DNA of 64,000 bases from assembly GCA_028820635.1 (NCBI GenBank), contig JAPPIG010000019.1:62001-126000 (forward strand), given 5' to 3'. A program made the translations under genes and the position numbers. A model generated the notes under the pieces. That model saw nothing but the letters and a program-made list of their open reading frames with translations. It made no database searches and was not told where the DNA came from. Below are positions 61,255 through 64,000 of this stretch, piece by piece (positions within the stretch are counted from its first letter, which is position 1; the number at the start of each line of letters is the position of its first letter). This DNA comes from Candidatus Poribacteria bacterium (GTDB lineage: Bacteria > Poribacteria > WGA-4E > WGA-3G).

Positions 61255-62025
61255 ATGCAATCACGAAAGACAGATCCTATCTTACAAGTACACAATTTAA
61301 ATGTTTGGTACGGCAAAGATCAGATACTTAAGAACCTCACTTTTGATGTATTACCGAAGCAGGTAACAGCTTTCATTGGTCCATCAAATAGTGGCAAAAC
61401 CACCTTAGTGCGTTGCTTTAACCGATTGAATGATTTGGCTTTGAATTTCAAACTGACAGGGCAGATACTCTATAAGGGAGATAAACTTTATACGCCAAAG
61501 TTGAAAGCGTCTAAAATTTCTAGGCAGATTGGCATGATTTTTCAAAAACCTATTCCTTTCCACAAATCCATCTACGAAAATGTGGCATATAGTGCGCGCC
61601 TCCGTGGCGTAAAACAGTCCACTCAACTTGATACCACCGTTGAAGAAAGCCTTAGAAAGGCACAACTCTGGCAAGAAGTATATAAGGACCTTCAGGCATC
61701 ACCTGATATTTTGTCTAATGGTCAACAACAACGACTCTGCATTGCACGCGCATTGGCAGGTGCTCCAGAAATTCTTATATTTGACGAACCGTGTGAGCAG
61801 CTGGATGCAGCTGAGACACCGAAACTTGAAGCGATTGTTCAGAGCCTCAAAAACCGTTACACCTTAATTTTTGTTACGAACAAAAGACGACAAGCTGCAA
61901 GAGTGTCTGATGTCGCCGGATTCCTATATGATGGCGAATTAGTGGAGTTTCAACAAACTGAACAAATTTTTACAAACCCGAAAGACAAACGAACAGAAAA
62001 CTATGTTACCGGCAGGTTAGGTTAA
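61255..62025 (+). CDS. PstB-like ATPase 3: LSNGQ signature, H-loop Asn
   Basis: 256 residues. Walker A GPSNSGKT at 42-49, Q-loop IFQKPIPF (Gln97), signature LSNGQQQR at 153-160 (second Gly of LSGGQ replaced by Asn), Walker B ILIFDEP at 173-179 followed by CEQLD for SALD, H-loop VTNKRRQ (Asn209). ATP binding seems kept, while hydrolysis in a homodimer is doubtful. A third variant with a different set of lost residues in one operon suggests division of labour. Confidence 0.88.
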   Translation: MQSRKTDPILQVHNLNVWYGKDQILKNLTFDVLPKQVTAFIGPSNSGKTTLVRCFNRLNDLALNFKLTGQILYKGDKLYTPKLKASKISRQIGMIFQKPIPFHKSIYENVAYSARLRGVKQSTQLDTTVEESLRKAQLWQEVYKDLQASPDILSNGQQQRLCIARALAGAPEILIFDEPCEQLDAAETPKLEAIVQSLKNRYTLIFVTNKRRQAARVSDVAGFLYDGELVEFQQTEQIFTNPKDKRTENYVTGRLG

Positions 62026-62046
62026 TCTAAACTTGCGAGGAGAATC

Positions 62047-62730
62047 ATGCAACATTACCTTGAATCAGAACTCAAAGCACTTCAGCACCAACTCCTTAAA
62101 ATGGGCGGGATTGCAGAAAACATGTTGCGCGATGCTATTCAATCAGTCCTAAACCGTGATGAGGATTTGGCACAACGTGTAATCGCAGTTGATGATACAG
62201 TTGACAAACTTGAAAATGAAATTGAAGCCAAATGCATCCAACTAATTGCCCGCCACCAACCTGTCGCTTTTGAATTACGTTACTTGACTATGGCAATGAA
62301 GGTTAATCGGAATATAGAAAGATTAGCCGACAAATGTGTTTCTATTGCCAGGCGCAGCATTGAGCTTTTGGCATACCCACCAATGCAGCCGTTTGTAGAT
62401 CTTCCCTCTGTCACCCGTATAATTCAAGAGATGGTCCAAGACGCACTTGATGCGCTTGTCCATAGGAACGCGGAACTGGCAAAAGAACTCCGAAAACGCG
62501 ACAATCAAGTTAATGATTTCTATGAAGACATGGTTAGTAAACTTTGTGCCATTTTAGCCGAACAACCGCAACTTATTCAATCTGGTATCAGTTATCTACT
62601 TCTTTTTCGGCATTTGGAACGGGTTGGAGACTTGGCGGCGAATATAGGTGAGGAGGTGTATTACCTCGTAAAAGGAGAGGTCATTCGACATTCGGACATT
62701 ATAATAGATGCATCCGTAGAATCGCAGTAA
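62047..62730 (+). CDS. phoU: Phosphate-uptake regulator PhoU
   Basis: 227 residues, AGGAG before ATG. Two helical repeats with metal-binding lines: KVNRNIERLADKCVSIARRS and FRHLERVGDLAANIGEEV (E-x3-D type). PhoU links the Pst transporter to PhoR signalling and limits uptake; neither phoR nor phoB is here. Typical last gene of pst operons. Confidence 0.93.
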   Translation: MQHYLESELKALQHQLLKMGGIAENMLRDAIQSVLNRDEDLAQRVIAVDDTVDKLENEIEAKCIQLIARHQPVAFELRYLTMAMKVNRNIERLADKCVSIARRSIELLAYPPMQPFVDLPSVTRIIQEMVQDALDALVHRNAELAKELRKRDNQVNDFYEDMVSKLCAILAEQPQLIQSGISYLLLFRHLERVGDLAANIGEEVYYLVKGEVIRHSDIIIDASVESQ

Positions 62731-62751
62731 CCTTTGCTCGTCAATTTCTTT

Positions 62752-63957
62752 CTATCGTTCTTCTGAGTTAAGATGCACATCACGTTGCGGGAAGGGGATT
62801 GTGATGTTGCATTCTTTAAACTTTTTCCAAATCATAAAATGAAGATCGCTTGCAACATCAAAACGCTCAAACGAATCTGGAATCCACGCTAACAATTCAA
62901 AATCTAAGGACGACTCACCGAAATTTGTAAACCGTACAAACGGTACTGTAACATTATCCATTTCAGGAGTTGGTTCTTTAATCACTTGAGGGTGTGCATG
63001 CGCCACCTCAATTAAAGCGTTCTTAACAAGTTCTACATCTGAATTAAACGACACACTTACCTGCACGCGAACCCGAAAGCGATTGTTGTAATGGGTAAGA
63101 TTGTGAACTGGTTCCGTAATTAATTGTGAATTTGGAACAATAATTTCCTTCTCATCAACTGCCATAATCACTGTTGAACGGAGATTGATACTACTCACCC
63201 TACCAAATATGTCGACGTCCATAATTTCTACTAAATCCCCAATTTTAATAGGACGTTCAAAAATTAGTATCAACCCTGATATCAGGTTTGATACTAAATT
63301 CTGTAAACCAAAACCGATACCGATACTCAATCCACCGAAAATTATCGCTAAACTTGTGAAATTCATCCCCAGGCTTTTGAGACTGATGAGGATACCGATT
63401 GTGATCAGGGTGAGATGAAAAATGCGGAGTATTATAAATTGAGTGTGCTTCTCAATTTGAAAGGCTTGTAATACTTGCCTACGTAATACCCATTGCGCGT
63501 ACTTAGACAAGACAAACATGCCGAAGACGATAGCAAAACCATAAAAAAGATTGGCTAAGGTCAATTTACTTTTTTCTCTATTTTCCCCAACTGACGCAGG
63601 TTTTTCACCAGTATCCGTTTCAACCACTTCTTGTGAAGGTTGAAAAAGTGTGGTCAGATCAAAATGAAGTACTTTGCCAAAGCCTCCAGTGCTTATTCCA
63701 GCAAATTGGAAAGCAAAACTTATCGCAATTATCATTACGATCAGGAATAAAACTGCAAGCAATCGATCTTCAATGTTTTCCGCCATCTTCAACCGAGTAA
63801 AAAGACGGCGCAACCATCGACGTAAGAGTCCTGCGATGAGTAACGATACTACCAAAAATCCTACAAACTTTACAATTTGTAAGATTTTAACAGTTTCATC
63901 TAAAGTAATAGCAGGTCTATTAAGAAAGTCCTCGAATCGCTGAAATAATTCGCCCAT
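62752..63957 (-). CDS. MscS-family mechanosensitive channel
   Basis: 401 residues. About four helices precede the MscS core: FGGLSIGIGFGLQNLVSNLI (TM3 pore helix), GLILIFERPIKIGDLVEI and FGRVSSINLRSTVIMAVDEKEI plus VPNSQLITEPVHNLT (beta domain). An MscS-like cytoplasmic cage follows. It should release ions under osmotic stress. Convergent with phoU, with 21 bp between; it is not in the pst operon but is the third ion-channel gene within 6 kb. Confidence 0.92.
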   Translation of the reverse strand: MGELFQRFEDFLNRPAITLDETVKILQIVKFVGFLVVSLLIAGLLRRWLRRLFTRLKMAENIEDRLLAVLFLIVMIIAISFAFQFAGISTGGFGKVLHFDLTTLFQPSQEVVETDTGEKPASVGENREKSKLTLANLFYGFAIVFGMFVLSKYAQWVLRRQVLQAFQIEKHTQFIILRIFHLTLITIGILISLKSLGMNFTSLAIIFGGLSIGIGFGLQNLVSNLISGLILIFERPIKIGDLVEIMDVDIFGRVSSINLRSTVIMAVDEKEIIVPNSQLITEPVHNLTHYNNRFRVRVQVSVSFNSDVELVKNALIEVAHAHPQVIKEPTPEMDNVTVPFVRFTNFGESSLDFELLAWIPDSFERFDVASDLHFMIWKKFKECNITIPFPQRDVHLNSEER

Positions 63958-64000
63958 CTTATGCTACCCTATCCAATTTCAACTGTGCATCACAAAATGT

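Overview
The window looks like chromosome of an uncultivated, AT-rich, Gram-negative-type bacterium. I infer Candidatus Poribacteria or a close relative, with moderate confidence. The reasons are a secreted protein ending in a FlgD-like sorting-type tail with an NYPNPFNPETW motif, many secreted beta-propeller, FG-GAP and DUF proteins, outer-membrane barrel proteins (OprO/P-like porin, DUF481), paired Gfo/Idh/MocA dehydrogenases, and short REP-like repeats containing GTAGGAG scattered between genes. No rRNA, tRNA, CRISPR array or prophage was recognised. Several genes start with TTG or GTG behind a good Shine-Dalgarno sequence.

Layout. 0-7 kb: secreted zincin/propeller protein, archease, CRTAC1-like FG-GAP protein and a secreted beta-sandwich-like protein. 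7-12.6 kb: AddA/RecB-like helicase with a questionable nuclease site, then an orphan MalK/UgpC-type ABC ATPase whose translation start lies a few bases from a decayed IS5-like element. 12.9-18.5 kb: t6A genes tsaC-tsaD, then a porin plus BCCT-transporter pair. 18.5-26.3 kb: DUF3352-like protein, DUF4432 epimerase-like enzyme, MetE-like methyltransferase, tautomerase-like protein, GNAT, then a small defence-like patch (frameshifted DUF262/HNH-type restriction protein plus a RelE-type toxin-antitoxin pair). 26.3-28 kb: a sulfur-relay cluster (TusA-like, DsrE-like, TusA-OsmC fusion). 28-37.4 kb: S1/P1-like nuclease, DUF362, MurQ, BadF-type sugar kinase (probable MurNAc/GlcNAc recycling), Ycf48-like lipoprotein, two Gfo/Idh/MocA enzymes, an Rpn-type nuclease with an internal 12-bp repeat, and a VOC protein. 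37.4-43.6 kb: two membrane TPR proteins in an overlapping pair, a patatin behind an unusual cluster of TGACGTG sites, an alpha/beta hydrolase and a Rieske protein. 43.6-52 kb: ABC permease with a very large insertion, MoxR ATPase, MocA-like transferase, YdjY-acylphosphatase fusion, DUF481 barrel, nucleoside hydrolase, lipoprotein and M32 carboxypeptidase.

The most interesting region is 54.4-62.7 kb, an expanded pst phosphate-uptake operon: pstS, pstC (fused to an N-terminal DUF805 membrane domain), pstA, two potassium-channel genes, pstB-like 1, pstB-like 2, an extra divergent permease, pstB-like 3 and phoU. The three PstB-like ATPases have lost different catalytic motifs. PstB1 keeps LSGGQ but lacks the Q-loop Gln and H-loop His. 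PstB2 keeps Q and H loops but has LQLEQ for LSGGQ. PstB3 has LSNGQ and an H-loop Asn. The complementary losses suggest obligate heterodimers with one working and one degenerate ATP site. The embedded K+ channels suggest phosphate import coupled to potassium flux or membrane potential. A convergent MscS-type channel follows.

Two kinds of non-coding structure recur. REP-like arms (GTAGGAG, small hairpin, CGAC) have hairpin stems that differ by compensatory changes. Some of these REP units sit inside larger 140-180 bp miniature elements with their own terminal inverted repeats.
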